DNA from: Pedobacter schmidteae
GTDB taxonomy: Bacteria; Bacteroidota; Bacteroidia; Sphingobacteriales; Sphingobacteriaceae
Assembly: GCF_900564155.1 (NCBI RefSeq)
Contig: NZ_LS999839.1
Span: 2,663,097 to 2,727,096 of the forward strand
Reading direction: 5' to 3'
DNA length: 64,000 nucleotides
The notes under the pieces were generated by a model that saw only the letters and a list, made by a program, of their open reading frames with translations, made no database searches and was not told the origin of the DNA. Shown here piece after piece: positions 53,391-61,936 of the stretch. Every line of letters begins with the position of its first letter. The stretch's first letter is position 1. The position numbers and the translations under genes are program-made.

Positions 53391-55856
53391 ATGGATATAC
53401 AGTTTATTGGAGAGAACCTCCTACCCGGTAAAATCGGCCAATTTTTTATTGTTTTGGCATTTGCCGCTTCTTTACTCTCAACCATAGCTTATTTCTTTGC
53501 TACACGAAATAAAGATCTCGGAGACCAATCCTGGAACCGTATAGGCCGCATATCATTTGTTATCAACTGGGTCAGTGTGATTGGTATCGGTGTCACTTTA
53601 TTTTACCTGATTTTAAATCATTACAACGAGTATTATTACGTTTACAGTCACTCCTCTAAAGAGCTTCCTGTATATTATATCGTATCTGCTTTCTGGGAAG
53701 GGCAGGAGGGAAGTTTCTGGCTATGGGCTTTCTGGCAGTCGCTGCTTGGTGGTATACTAATCTGGAGGGCGAAATCATGGGAAAACGGCGTGATGACTGT
53801 AGTGGCATTTTCGCAATTGTTTTTAACTTCTATGGTGCTTGGTGTCGAAATTTTTGGTGAGCGGATTGGTAGTTCGCCTTTTATTTTACTGAGAGATGCC
53901 ATGGACCTAAAAACAATGGTGCCGATATTCTCTGATCCTGAAAACTATAAAAACTATCTTAAATTTATTACTGATGGAAAAGGACTAAACCCTCTTCTTC
54001 AGAATTACTGGATGGTGATACATCCACCAACCTTGTTCCTTGGTTTTGCCAGTATGGTGGTACCCTTTGCTTACGCGGTTGCCGGCTTATGGCAAAAACG
54101 TTATAAAGAATGGGTTAAACCAGCTATGCCCTGGGCTTTATTTGCCGTAATGATTTTGGGTACCGGTATCATCATGGGCTCGTTCTGGGCGTATGAAGCT
54201 TTAAATTTTGGTGGTTTCTGGGCCTGGGATCCGGTAGAGAATGCATCTATCATTCCATGGTTAACACTAATTGCAGGTGTACACGTGATGATTGCTTTTA
54301 AAAATACAGGCCATGCTTTTTTTACGGCCGTTGTATTGATCATGATCAGCTTTGTGCTGGTACTTTATGCTTCTTTCTTAACCCGAAGTGGGGTACTAGG
54401 CGAAACATCTGTGCATTCATTTACCGATCTCGGGATGTTCTGGCACCTTGTACTGTACAATGTGGTGTTTTTGACTATTCCCACGATTTTGCTGGTGATC
54501 AGGTGGAAAGAATTGCCAATTACCAATAAAGACGAAGAAACTTATTCCAGAGAATTCTGGATGTTTATTGGTGCATTGGTGATTACCGTAGCCTGTATTC
54601 AGGTTATCTTCTCTACCTCTGTCCCTGTATTTAACCAGGCTTTCGGAACTAAGTTTGCCCCTCCAATTGACGCGATTAAATATTATAACCAGTGGCAGGC
54701 GCCTTTCGCTATTCTGGTTACCATTATATCAGGCTTTGCACAGTTTATGAAATATAAAAGGACCGATACCAGGAAGTTTTATAGCAGTCTGATTGCTTCA
54801 TTGGTGTTTTCTGTTGTCATTACCGGTGCTTTTGTATACATCACCAGTGTGTACCATAACCTGATGTATATCCTGCTTACTTTTAGCTGTATTTTTGCCA
54901 TCCTGTCCAATGCCAAAATACTTGGTATAGCCTTTAACGGGAAACGCAAACTGGTAGGTGCTTCAGTAGCTCATATTGGTTTTGCACTCTTGCTGTTGGG
55001 TGCATTGGTTGCTGCGGCAACCAACAAACCTATCTCGCTTAATGCAACTAACTTTATTCCGGTAAAGGACTTTGAAAAAGTTGAAAAGCCCGGCGAGAAT
55101 ATAGTACTTTATAAAAATGAACCTAAAAAAATGGGCAGGTATACCGTAACCTACGTAAGTGATACTACAGTTGCGCCAAATACCTTTTATAAGCTTAATT
55201 TTAAGGTGATAAACGAAAAAACAGGTGAGGTAAAAGAAGATTTTGAACTGAATCCACATGTACAGGTGAATGAAAAAATGGGGTTGATCGCTTCTCCAGA
55301 TACCAAACACTACCTTACTTACGACATTTATACCCACATTACCAGTGCGCCTGAAAAAAAGGATGATCATGCTGACCATGAAGGCCACAAGGAAGAGGAA
55401 AACTACAAAGCACCAAGGATAGTAAATGTAGCAACAGGGGATACTTTGCATACCAGCAGTGGGATCATTACCGTTGGAGCTTTGAATAACCAACCTAAGG
55501 CAAAAAGTCTGACTTTGGCTCCTGGCGATTTAGCAGTAGGTTTACCAATTGAGGTTAACCTGAATGGTAAGATTTATAAAACTGAACCCATATTCCTGAT
55601 TAAGGGAAACAACACGTTTGATTTTGCCCGTAACATTGACGAACTAGGCTTAAGGTTCAGGTTTACTAAAGTATTGCCCGAACAACGGAAAGTAGAGCTG
55701 CATGTTTATGAAAAACCGCAACAGGCAAAAGATTGGGTTGTATTTAAATCTATTGAGTTCCCTTATATTAATCTTTATTGGGTTGGAACAATTGTAATGG
55801 TTATTGGATTTCTTATTTCTATATTTAGAAGGCAAAAAGAAGTCAAAGCAGTTTAA
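53391..55856 (+). CDS. ccmF: Cytochrome c haem lyase component CcmF/CcsA-like
   Basis: This 821-residue polytopic protein of the haem-handling family has about fourteen membrane helices. The WWD domain is canonical here: FWAYEALNFGGFWAWDPVEN, followed by ASIIPWL. Conserved histidines include MVIHPPTLF and HVMIAF. The C-terminal ~300 residues form a soluble periplasmic region before the last helix and include an acidic/histidine-rich patch (DDHADHEGHKEE). CcmF attaches haem to the CxxCH motif of apocytochromes. It is translationally close to ccmE. No ccmG or ccmH follows. Confidence 0.88.
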   Translation: MDIQFIGENLLPGKIGQFFIVLAFAASLLSTIAYFFATRNKDLGDQSWNRIGRISFVINWVSVIGIGVTLFYLILNHYNEYYYVYSHSSKELPVYYIVSAFWEGQEGSFWLWAFWQSLLGGILIWRAKSWENGVMTVVAFSQLFLTSMVLGVEIFGERIGSSPFILLRDAMDLKTMVPIFSDPENYKNYLKFITDGKGLNPLLQNYWMVIHPPTLFLGFASMVVPFAYAVAGLWQKRYKEWVKPAMPWALFAVMILGTGIIMGSFWAYEALNFGGFWAWDPVENASIIPWLTLIAGVHVMIAFKNTGHAFFTAVVLIMISFVLVLYASFLTRSGVLGETSVHSFTDLGMFWHLVLYNVVFLTIPTILLVIRWKELPITNKDEETYSREFWMFIGALVITVACIQVIFSTSVPVFNQAFGTKFAPPIDAIKYYNQWQAPFAILVTIISGFAQFMKYKRTDTRKFYSSLIASLVFSVVITGAFVYITSVYHNLMYILLTFSCIFAILSNAKILGIAFNGKRKLVGASVAHIGFALLLLGALVAAATNKPISLNATNFIPVKDFEKVEKPGENIVLYKNEPKKMGRYTVTYVSDTTVAPNTFYKLNFKVINEKTGEVKEDFELNPHVQVNEKMGLIASPDTKHYLTYDIYTHITSAPEKKDDHADHEGHKEEENYKAPRIVNVATGDTLHTSSGIITVGALNNQPKAKSLTLAPGDLAVGLPIEVNLNGKIYKTEPIFLIKGNNTFDFARNIDELGLRFRFTKVLPEQRKVELHVYEKPQQAKDWVVFKSIEFPYINLYWVGTIVMVIGFLISIFRRQKEVKAV

Positions 55857-55934
55857 TTAATGCTATGGTAAGCCTCGGTGCAACTACAGCTTTAGTTAAC
55901 ATTGCTTTATAACCATCAAAATAATGATATCCCT

Positions 55935-56687
55935 ATGAAGATTGTTTGTTTAGGTTCGGGCAACGTAGCCAGCCATATGGCTAAAGCTTTTAAAGAAAAT
56001 GGAGCCGATATTGCTCAGGTATGGAGCAGAGATCTGGAAAATGCCCGGGAATTGGCTGGAGAAACCGGTGCCCGAGCTATTGCTGATTTAAAAGAGGTAG
56101 AGGAATACGCTGATTTGTATCTGATTGCGGTGAAAGATGACGCGATTGAAAAGGTGTCCAAAGCGCTGAAAAATGTAAATGGCCTGGTGGTTCATACTTC
56201 TGGTGCTACCGGGATGGAAGTATTGCAGAATCATAAACAATATGGCGTGTTTTATCCATTGCAGACTTTTTCTAAGTTGCAACCTATAGACTTTATCCAC
56301 GTTCCTTTGTGTCTGGAGGCCAATACAGAAGAAAATATGAGCTTGCTGCAGTTGGTAGCTATGAAACTAAGTCCGTTGATTTACGAAGTGGATACAAAAA
56401 AACGTGAAATATTACATGTCGCAGGGGTTTTTGCGTGTAATTTTGTAAACCATATGTATCAGTTGAGTCATCAGATCTTAAAAAAGAACGATCTGGACTT
56501 TGAAATGCTGCGACCATTAATTATGGAGACTGCTGTAAAAGTGCAGGATGCCTTACCGGAGGATGTACAAACCGGACCAGCCATACGCAGCGATAAAAAG
56601 ACGATTTTAAAACACGAAGAGCTCCTCAAAAAAATGCCGCATTTGCAGGAAATCTATAAAAATTTAAGTAAAAGCATTAAAAAGTAG
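55935..56687 (+). CDS. Rossmann-fold DUF2520 protein
   Basis: This 250-residue protein has an N-terminal NAD(P)-binding domain (IVCLGSGNVASHMAKAF, residues 3-19) and a helical DUF2520 domain resembling the C-terminal part of ProC/6-phosphogluconate dehydrogenase-type reductases. VHTSGATGMEVL and GVFYPLQTFSK are the typical joining segments. The reaction is unknown. The ATG at 55935 was preferred because it places the cofactor strand at residue 3; an upstream start adds 11 residues with no such pattern. Confidence 0.83.
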   Translation: MKIVCLGSGNVASHMAKAFKENGADIAQVWSRDLENARELAGETGARAIADLKEVEEYADLYLIAVKDDAIEKVSKALKNVNGLVVHTSGATGMEVLQNHKQYGVFYPLQTFSKLQPIDFIHVPLCLEANTEENMSLLQLVAMKLSPLIYEVDTKKREILHVAGVFACNFVNHMYQLSHQILKKNDLDFEMLRPLIMETAVKVQDALPEDVQTGPAIRSDKKTILKHEELLKKMPHLQEIYKNLSKSIKK

Positions 56688-56718
56688 CATTCATTAGGTA
56701 ATTGCGGTTTTTGGTGCT

Positions 56719-56726
56719 TATTTTTG
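56719..56726 (+). promoter_or_regulatory. -7 promoter box upstream of fdx
   Basis: TATTTTTG matches TAnnTTTG and ends 9 bases before the chosen ATG at 56736. It overlaps the alternative TTG start at 56724, which argues against that start. The mRNA leader would be only a few bases. Confidence 0.5.
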
Positions 56727-56735
56727 AACCATATT

Positions 56736-57068
56736 ATGAGCATTTTTAAATTAAAGATAAATTTCGAAGAACACGGAAAAGAAACAGTTGAACTACCTAT
56801 TGCCGGCGGAGAGTCTGTTTTGGATGTCTGCCATGATCACGGAATAGAATTACAGCACAATTGTGGTGGCGTGTGCGGTTGCAGTACCTGCCACGTATAT
56901 GTAAATAAAGGAATGGATAATATCCAGGAAATTTCAGATAAAGAAGAGGATTTTATTGATAGGGCTGTTCGCCCGAAAATTACCTCTCGCTTAGGTTGTC
57001 AGTGTGTAGTGATGAGTGGCGATATTGAGGTTACCATACCTGATCAGTCTGAGTTTTTAGGTCATTAA
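56736..57068 (+). CDS. fdx: [2Fe-2S] ferredoxin, ISC/adrenodoxin type
   Basis: This 110-residue ferredoxin has C43-x5-C49-x2-C52-x35-C88, the exact cluster spacing of ISC and adrenodoxin ferredoxins. Additional cysteines are C47 and C90. Typical surrounding segments are GGESVLDVCHDHGI and IQEISDKEEDFIDRA. It supplies electrons for Fe-S cluster building. It is followed by iscX, the partner gene in classical isc operons, while hscA is about 24 kb away. The start was chosen from the promoter box and the family N-terminus. Confidence 0.9.
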   Translation: MSIFKLKINFEEHGKETVELPIAGGESVLDVCHDHGIELQHNCGGVCGCSTCHVYVNKGMDNIQEISDKEEDFIDRAVRPKITSRLGCQCVVMSGDIEVTIPDQSEFLGH

Positions 57069-57092
57069 TTATAAAAAATAAATAAACAGAAC

Positions 57093-57335
57093 ATGCTGGA
57101 TAAGTTTGCCCTACCCATATATTGGAATGATCACGAGGATATTGCTCAGGAATTGTATGAGAAATTTGGTGACGATTTTAATGAAGCCAAAATATACCGT
57201 ATCCGATTTACAGAACTTTTAGAGTGGATATTGGCTTTGCCTAACTTTAAAGGTACCAAAGAAGAAAGTAACGAAGGACATCTGGAGCAAATCCAGTCGG
57301 CCTGGGTTTACGAATGGAGAGATAACCAAAAATAG
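57093..57335 (+). CDS. iscX: Fe-S assembly adaptor IscX
   Basis: This 80-residue acidic protein matches IscX/YfhJ: an early W-N-D-H-E-D-I-A region, the central IRFTELLEWILAL and the end SNEGHLEQIQSAWVYEW. IscX binds the cysteine desulfurase IscS and iron and tunes cluster assembly. It lies 24 bases after fdx and 3 bases before kdsC. The short length and intact motif set make the call secure despite size. Confidence 0.85.
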   Translation: MLDKFALPIYWNDHEDIAQELYEKFGDDFNEAKIYRIRFTELLEWILALPNFKGTKEESNEGHLEQIQSAWVYEWRDNQK

Positions 57336-57338
57336 CCG

Positions 57339-57866
57339 ATGTTTCTTGAACAGCTAAAGCAGGTTACCACACTCATCTTTGATATTGATGGCGTATTAAC
57401 GAACGGTGATATCATCGCGTCGGACTCTGGTGAGTTTTTACGGACCTTTAATATCAAAGATGGTTATGCCCTGCAGTTGGCCGTTAAAAGAGGTTACCAT
57501 GTTTGTATCATCTCTGGCGGCAAAGGAGCTGCTATGCAAAAAAGATTTGAAGGACTTGGTATCAATAATATATTTTTAGGTGTTTCCGATAAAGTTGCAG
57601 TGTACAACAGCTTGTGTACTGAGTATAATCTGAATTCCCTGGAAGTGCTTTATATGGGGGATGATATCCCTGATTTAAAAATTATGCAGCTGGTGGGCCT
57701 TGCTGTCTGTCCGGCCGATGCAGTTCCCGAAATTAAAGCCATCTCTCATTATATTTCTCCTTATAACGGCGGAAAGGCTGCGGTTAGAGATGTGGTAGAA
57801 AAGGTGCTTAAAGTACAAGGGAAATGGTTTGATGAAAACCCTTCTGCTGCCGATTCCGGCAAATAA
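57339..57866 (+). CDS. kdsC: 3-deoxy-D-manno-octulosonate 8-phosphate phosphatase (KdsC)
   Basis: This 175-residue C0-type HAD phosphatase has nucleophile and acid aspartates in DIDGVLTNGD (residues ~15-24), Ser in CIISGGKG, a lysine in SDKVAVY, and the Mg-binding YMGDDIPD. The small cap-less form works as a tetramer. It removes phosphate from KDO-8-P in lipopolysaccharide core synthesis in the cytoplasm. The gene begins 3 bases after iscX, an operon without an obvious functional link. Confidence 0.87.
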   Translation: MFLEQLKQVTTLIFDIDGVLTNGDIIASDSGEFLRTFNIKDGYALQLAVKRGYHVCIISGGKGAAMQKRFEGLGINNIFLGVSDKVAVYNSLCTEYNLNSLEVLYMGDDIPDLKIMQLVGLAVCPADAVPEIKAISHYISPYNGGKAAVRDVVEKVLKVQGKWFDENPSAADSGK

Positions 57867-58028
57867 AATTATATTTTTCATTGCAACAATTATGTTACAT
57901 GAGTAGGTTAAACCTATTGGTGTCCTGTTGTCTCTAACGTTTGAGTTAGCAATAGCTTATAACCTTTAAAGAAACCGTCAGGAGCTTTGCGAATGATAGC
58001 TTCATTACCATTAAAAAACAAAAAAACA

Positions 58029-58430
58029 ATGAAAAAAGTATTGATTATCTGCGGATTGTTATTTAGTGTAATAACGTTTGCAAAAGCACAGGATGGCAAT
58101 CGTAAAATGCAGACCCCGGAAGAAAGAGCTCAGAAGATGGCGGAACAGCTGACAAAAAAACTAAGCTTATCTGAGGATCAGAAAACTAAAGTCACTGCAA
58201 TCTATCTTGATCAGGCAGCGGCCATGAAAAAAGTTCGTGAAGAAGGAAAAGGTGACAGGGCAGGAATGATGGCTAAAATGAAAACAGCAAATGAAGAAAG
58301 TGATGCTAAAGTAAATGCTTTATTAAATGATGATCAGAAAAAAGCATTTGAAGCATGGAAAGCAGAAAGAGCCGAAAACATGAAAAAAAGAATGGAAGGT
58401 AGAGGCCCTGCTGGGGGTGGCGGTCAATAG
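58029..58430 (+). CDS. Small secreted helical protein (DUF4890/Spy-like)
   Basis: This 133-residue protein has a signal peptide (cleavage near AKAQ, residue ~20). The rest is charged, helical and methionine/lysine-rich: TPEERAQKMAEQLTKKLSLS, DQKTKVTAIYLDQAAAMKK and LLNDDQKKAFEAWK. This is the pattern of small periplasmic helical proteins such as Spy/CpxP or DUF4890, which bind unfolded proteins or metals in stress. The glycine-rich tail GRGPAGGGG is disordered. The ATG at 58029 is right for the signal peptide. A terminator follows 23 bases after the stop. Confidence 0.72.
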   Translation: MKKVLIICGLLFSVITFAKAQDGNRKMQTPEERAQKMAEQLTKKLSLSEDQKTKVTAIYLDQAAAMKKVREEGKGDRAGMMAKMKTANEESDAKVNALLNDDQKKAFEAWKAERAENMKKRMEGRGPAGGGGQ

Positions 58431-58453
58431 TTTTAAAATATTATAAATAATAG

Positions 58454-58472
58454 AAGCGGCCTTGTGCCGCTT
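58454..58472 (+). terminator. Intrinsic terminator
   Basis: AAGCGGC (58454-58460) pairs with GCCGCTT (58466-58472) around CTTGT, followed by TTG. The maf promoter box begins 4 bases later. Confidence 0.75.
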
Positions 58473-58476
58473 TTGT

Positions 58477-58484
58477 TATTTTTG
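58477..58484 (+). promoter_or_regulatory. -7 promoter box upstream of maf
   Basis: TATTTTTG matches TAnnTTTG and lies 19 bases before the ATG at 58504. It supports this start over a longer frame whose upstream codons would fall inside the promoter and terminator. Confidence 0.5.
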
Positions 58485-58503
58485 CCCCCAAACAAACACA
58501 TCT

Positions 58504-59073
58504 ATGTATACGCAAAAGCTTCCAATTATACTCGCCTCCAAATCTCCACGCCGACACGAATTGATGCAGCTCATGGAACTCGATTTTAAGGTGATTTTAA
58601 AGGACGTTGATGAAACCTATCCCGAGGGGCTTCTACCTGCAGATATAGCCATTTATATCGCCGAAAAAAAAGCTGCCGCTTTTGAGCAGGAGCGGACTGA
58701 TAGTCTTGTAATTACTGCCGATACCATTGTCGCTTTTAATAATGAAATACTCGGTAAGCCTGATGATGCCCATGATGCGGCCGGGATGTTAGCCAGATTA
58801 TCGGGAACCAACCATCAGGTCTATACGGGAGTAAGCCTGGCGCATGGGACTAAAATCTATTCTTTTTATGATGTTACAGAAGTGTTTTTTAATACACTTA
58901 CAACTGAGCAAATTGATCATTACATCAAGAATTATAATCCGTTGGATAAGGCCGGCGCATATGGTATTCAGGATTGGATAGGGTTTATAGCTGTCGAAAA
59001 GATCATCGGTTCTTATACCAATGTTATGGGGTTGCCAACAGAAAAACTCTATAACGCACTATTGAGCTTTTGA
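58504..59073 (+). CDS. maf: Maf-family nucleoside-triphosphate pyrophosphatase
   Basis: This 189-residue protein has the Maf start LASKSPRRHELMQLM (residues ~9-23), ITADTIVAF with the catalytic aspartate, GKPDDAHDAAGMLARLSG and YTGVSL. Maf proteins hydrolyse dTTP, UTP or modified pyrimidine NTPs and are linked to septum control. The start at 58504 is backed by the -7 box just upstream. The 3' end overlaps the convergent ppx gene by 15 bases. Confidence 0.9.
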   Translation: MYTQKLPIILASKSPRRHELMQLMELDFKVILKDVDETYPEGLLPADIAIYIAEKKAAAFEQERTDSLVITADTIVAFNNEILGKPDDAHDAAGMLARLSGTNHQVYTGVSLAHGTKIYSFYDVTEVFFNTLTTEQIDHYIKNYNPLDKAGAYGIQDWIGFIAVEKIIGSYTNVMGLPTEKLYNALLSF

Positions 59074-59976
59074 AGTGGCCAGTTGATAAAGCACCCCCAT
59101 TTTTAAATCGTAAGTAGAAAGACTTAGCTTTTTAAGTGCGCAATGATCTATCACATAATTGGTGAGGATGGCAGCCATAACAATCATGTCTACCCGCAAT
59201 TTAATGAGCCCAGGCATCAATTCCCTTTCAGCATGTGTAGATGCAATTAATCGTGCAGCCAATTCCTGATATTTGTTTAAATCAATAGGAGTTGTTTTAA
59301 TACTTTTTATATCGACTTTCTCATCCAGCATACTCGCATAAGTTTCGAAAGCACCTGCAGAGCCAATTAGCTGCTGTGGATGATGTAAAGCACAGGCTGC
59401 TTTTAAATCAGCCAGGGTCTCATCAAGTTTACTGACAATATTTGTCTGATCGGTGATACTAAGCGGATCTGATTGAAAATAAGCTTGCATCAGGCGTGCT
59501 GCACCTATGTTATAGCTTTTTTTCCAAAGTATATTATCTGTATTGCAGAGGATAAATTCTGTGCTGCCGCCTCCGATATCCATAATTAGCGAGGTGTCTG
59601 TTATTACCTCAGTTGCCTTTACACCGCTAAAAATGTAAACAGCTTCTTCATCACCACTGACCACCTCAATCTCAATATCAGCTTCCTTTTTAGCCGCATT
59701 TACGAAATCAGCTCCATTAGCTGCGCTGCGTATGGCCGAAGTAGCAATAGCTTTCACCACATCCACCTGGTATTTGTCTATTTCCCTTTTGAAATTTTTA
59801 AGTGTGTGGATACCTCTTTCAAATGCTTCAGGGATAATGAGATGATCATTAATCTTTCCCTGTCCCAGTTGTACCGGTTCGTTGGTTTTATACAATACTT
59901 CTATTTCTGTATCCAACAGGTTGGCTATAATAAGGTGAAAAGTATTGGTGCCGAGGTCTATAACAGCTGCTTTCAT
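59059..59976 (-). CDS. Ppx/GppA-type exopolyphosphatase
   Basis: This 305-residue protein of the ASKHA phosphatase superfamily has phosphate loop 1 VIDLGTNTFHLII, the catalytic glutamate region AIATSAIRSAANG, and loop 2 MDIGGGSTEFIL. It lacks the C-terminal HD-like extension of E. coli PPX, which is usual for short forms. Substrate is polyphosphate or pppGpp, undecided. It is downstream of nothing on its strand; dnaJ ends 52 bases upstream of its start, with a terminator between. Confidence 0.86.
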   Translation of the reverse strand: MKAAVIDLGTNTFHLIIANLLDTEIEVLYKTNEPVQLGQGKINDHLIIPEAFERGIHTLKNFKREIDKYQVDVVKAIATSAIRSAANGADFVNAAKKEADIEIEVVSGDEEAVYIFSGVKATEVITDTSLIMDIGGGSTEFILCNTDNILWKKSYNIGAARLMQAYFQSDPLSITDQTNIVSKLDETLADLKAACALHHPQQLIGSAGAFETYASMLDEKVDIKSIKTTPIDLNKYQELAARLIASTHAERELMPGLIKLRVDMIVMAAILTNYVIDHCALKKLSLSTYDLKMGVLYQLATSKAQ

Positions 59977-59982
59977 ATCTAA

Positions 59983-60010
59983 TAAAAAAAAGCCGCTTCG
60001 TGAAGCGGCT
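59983..60010 (-). terminator. Intrinsic terminator of the grpE-dnaJ operon
   Basis: AGCCGCTT (59991-59998) pairs with AAGCGGCT (60003-60010) around CGTG. On the minus strand the stem is followed by a run of T (A-run at 59983-59990 as written), directly after the dnaJ stop. Confidence 0.88.
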
Positions 60011-60028
60011 TTTAAGGGTATTCATTAA

Positions 60029-61192
60029 TTATTCAAAATATTCTTTCATTTTTTCAAAGAAGCTCTTGTCATTTTTACCTGGCTGAGGTTTGAAGTTCGG
60101 AGAATCTTTGAGTCTTTCTAAGATGGATCTTTCTTCGGCGCTAAGGGCTTTAGGTGTCCAAATGTTTACATGAATGATTTCATCCCCACGATGGTAAGAA
60201 TTGATTTCAGGGATGCCTTTGCCTTTCAAACGCAACAGTTTGCCGCTTTGGGTTCCCGGTTCAATTTTGATCTTAGCTTTACCATCAATAGTAGGTACTT
60301 CAGCACTATAGCCTAATGCGGCGTCAATTATAGAAATATGAAGATCATACACTACATTATTACCTTCGCGTTTCAGATTCTCGTGAGGGATCTCTTCAAT
60401 CAGGATAATCAGATCGCCCGGAATGCCTCCGTTTGGTGCTGCGTTTCCTTTTCCACTCATGCTTAGTTGCATGCCATCACTTACACCGGCAGGTATATTG
60501 ATGGTAATGGTTTCTTCACCTCTTACTACACCTTCACCATGGCAAGAACCACATTTTGCGGTAATCTGCGATCCGCTTCCGTTACAGGTAGGGCAGGTAG
60601 AGGTAGTTTGCATTTGCCCTAATATGGTATTGGTAACTCTGCGTACCGCGCCGCTACCGCCGCAGGTTTTACAGGTACTTACCGATGAGCGGTCTTTGGC
60701 TCCGCTGCCATCGCAGGTTTTACAAACAATTTGCTTATTTACTTTTATTTTTTTCTCGGTGCCATTGGCAATTTCTTCGAGTGTGAGTTTTACTTTAATG
60801 CGCAGGTTAGAGCCTTTTGCCACCCTTCTGCCACCACGTGACTGCTGACCACCTCCAAAGAAGCTTTCAAAAGGACTACCACCGCCTGAACCAAAGATAT
60901 CACCAAACTGGCTAAATATATCTTCCATGTTCATGCCACCGCCACCGTAACCACCGCCAGAGGCGCCGCCTACACCGGCATGACCATAATGGTCATAACG
61001 CTGTTTCTTTTCAGGATTACTTAAAACTTCATAAGCCTCAGCCGCTTCCTTAAATTTTTCTTCAGCTGATTTATCATCCGGGTTTTTATCCGGGTGATAT
61101 TTAATGGCTAGTTTGCGATAAGCCTTTTTAATTTCGTCAGCGGATGTGTTTCTGGATACGCCAAGCACATCATAATAATCTCTTTTGCTCAT
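60029..61192 (-). CDS. dnaJ: Chaperone protein DnaJ
   Basis: This 387-residue Hsp40 has a J domain (residues 1-70) with the HPD motif in [12 protein letters not shown], a glycine/phenylalanine-rich linker (~75-125), and a zinc region with four CxxCxGxG units ([24 protein letters not shown] and CGSCHGEG). The C-terminal substrate domains run to the end. It delivers unfolded proteins to DnaK and stimulates its ATPase. It follows grpE by 6 bases; dnaK is not in the window (hscA is a different Hsp70). Confidence 0.96.
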   Translation of the reverse strand: MSKRDYYDVLGVSRNTSADEIKKAYRKLAIKYHPDKNPDDKSAEEKFKEAAEAYEVLSNPEKKQRYDHYGHAGVGGASGGGYGGGGMNMEDIFSQFGDIFGSGGGSPFESFFGGGQQSRGGRRVAKGSNLRIKVKLTLEEIANGTEKKIKVNKQIVCKTCDGSGAKDRSSVSTCKTCGGSGAVRRVTNTILGQMQTTSTCPTCNGSGSQITAKCGSCHGEGVVRGEETITINIPAGVSDGMQLSMSGKGNAAPNGGIPGDLIILIEEIPHENLKREGNNVVYDLHISIIDAALGYSAEVPTIDGKAKIKIEPGTQSGKLLRLKGKGIPEINSYHRGDEIIHVNIWTPKALSAEERSILERLKDSPNFKPQPGKNDKSFFEKMKEYFE

Positions 61193-61198
61193 AAAATA

Positions 61199-61807
61199 TT
61201 AACTACCTACTACTACTTTGGCAAAGCGTATAACTTTGTCATTTAAAGTATATCCTTTTTCCAGTTCGTCTATTACTTTTCCTTTTAACTCTTCAGTTGG
61301 TGCAGGTATTTTAGTAATGGCTTCGTGGTTATCTGTATCAAAAACAGTATTGATACTTTCTATTTCTTTAAGACCTTTCTGGGCCAGTGTACTTTTTAAT
61401 TTGGTATGAATCAGCTGAACGCCTTCCCGGATAGAAGCCACATCGGTTGCATTTTCCATTGCTTTGCCAGCTCTGTCAAAATCATCCAGTAAAGGTAATA
61501 AAGACACAATTACATCTTTACCGGCAGTTTGCAGCAATTCTACACGTTCCTTTTGCGTACGGCGTTTATAGTTGTCAAATTCTGCAAACAAGCGTAAATA
61601 TTTATCATTTAAAGCAGCATTTTCCTGTTGCAGTTTTTCTTCTGCAGACAGTTCTGGTGCGCTTTCTTTTAATTCTTCTTCTTTTTCAGCAGCTTCTGTA
61701 TTTGCCTCCGTATTGTCTATCAATTGATCTTCAGTAGGTTGTTCTACTGCAGGGTCTTGATTTTGCATAGTTGTATCTTGATTATTGTGTTTCTTCTTGC
61801 TAAACAT
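61199..61807 (-). CDS. grpE: Nucleotide exchange factor GrpE
   Basis: This 202-residue protein has an acidic, low-complexity N-terminus (residues 10-60), the long dimerisation helix (NDKYLRLFAEFDNYKRRTQK) and a C-terminal beta domain with HEAITKIPAPTEELKGKV and GYTLNDKVIRFAKVVV, which touches DnaK. It releases ADP from DnaK in the heat-shock cycle. It is first in grpE-dnaJ. The 129-base gap upstream, shared with ftsE, shows no clear CIRCE-type operator. Confidence 0.94.
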   Translation of the reverse strand: MFSKKKHNNQDTTMQNQDPAVEQPTEDQLIDNTEANTEAAEKEEELKESAPELSAEEKLQQENAALNDKYLRLFAEFDNYKRRTQKERVELLQTAGKDVIVSLLPLLDDFDRAGKAMENATDVASIREGVQLIHTKLKSTLAQKGLKEIESINTVFDTDNHEAITKIPAPTEELKGKVIDELEKGYTLNDKVIRFAKVVVGS

Positions 61808-61936
61808 AGTATAGTAGAATTTTTGATGATGAACTCAAAAGGTTTGCCAATAGCTAATATCCCGTCATGCTGTCAGTTTTCATTCAAAAACAGGTAACAG
61901 AATGGCCGAATACGAAAATTATGTCAGAAAATTGTC

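Noticed and set aside
61808..61936. Search for a CIRCE or other heat-shock operator before grpE
   Set aside because: No TTAGCACTC-type inverted repeat or other clear heat-shock box was found in the gap.
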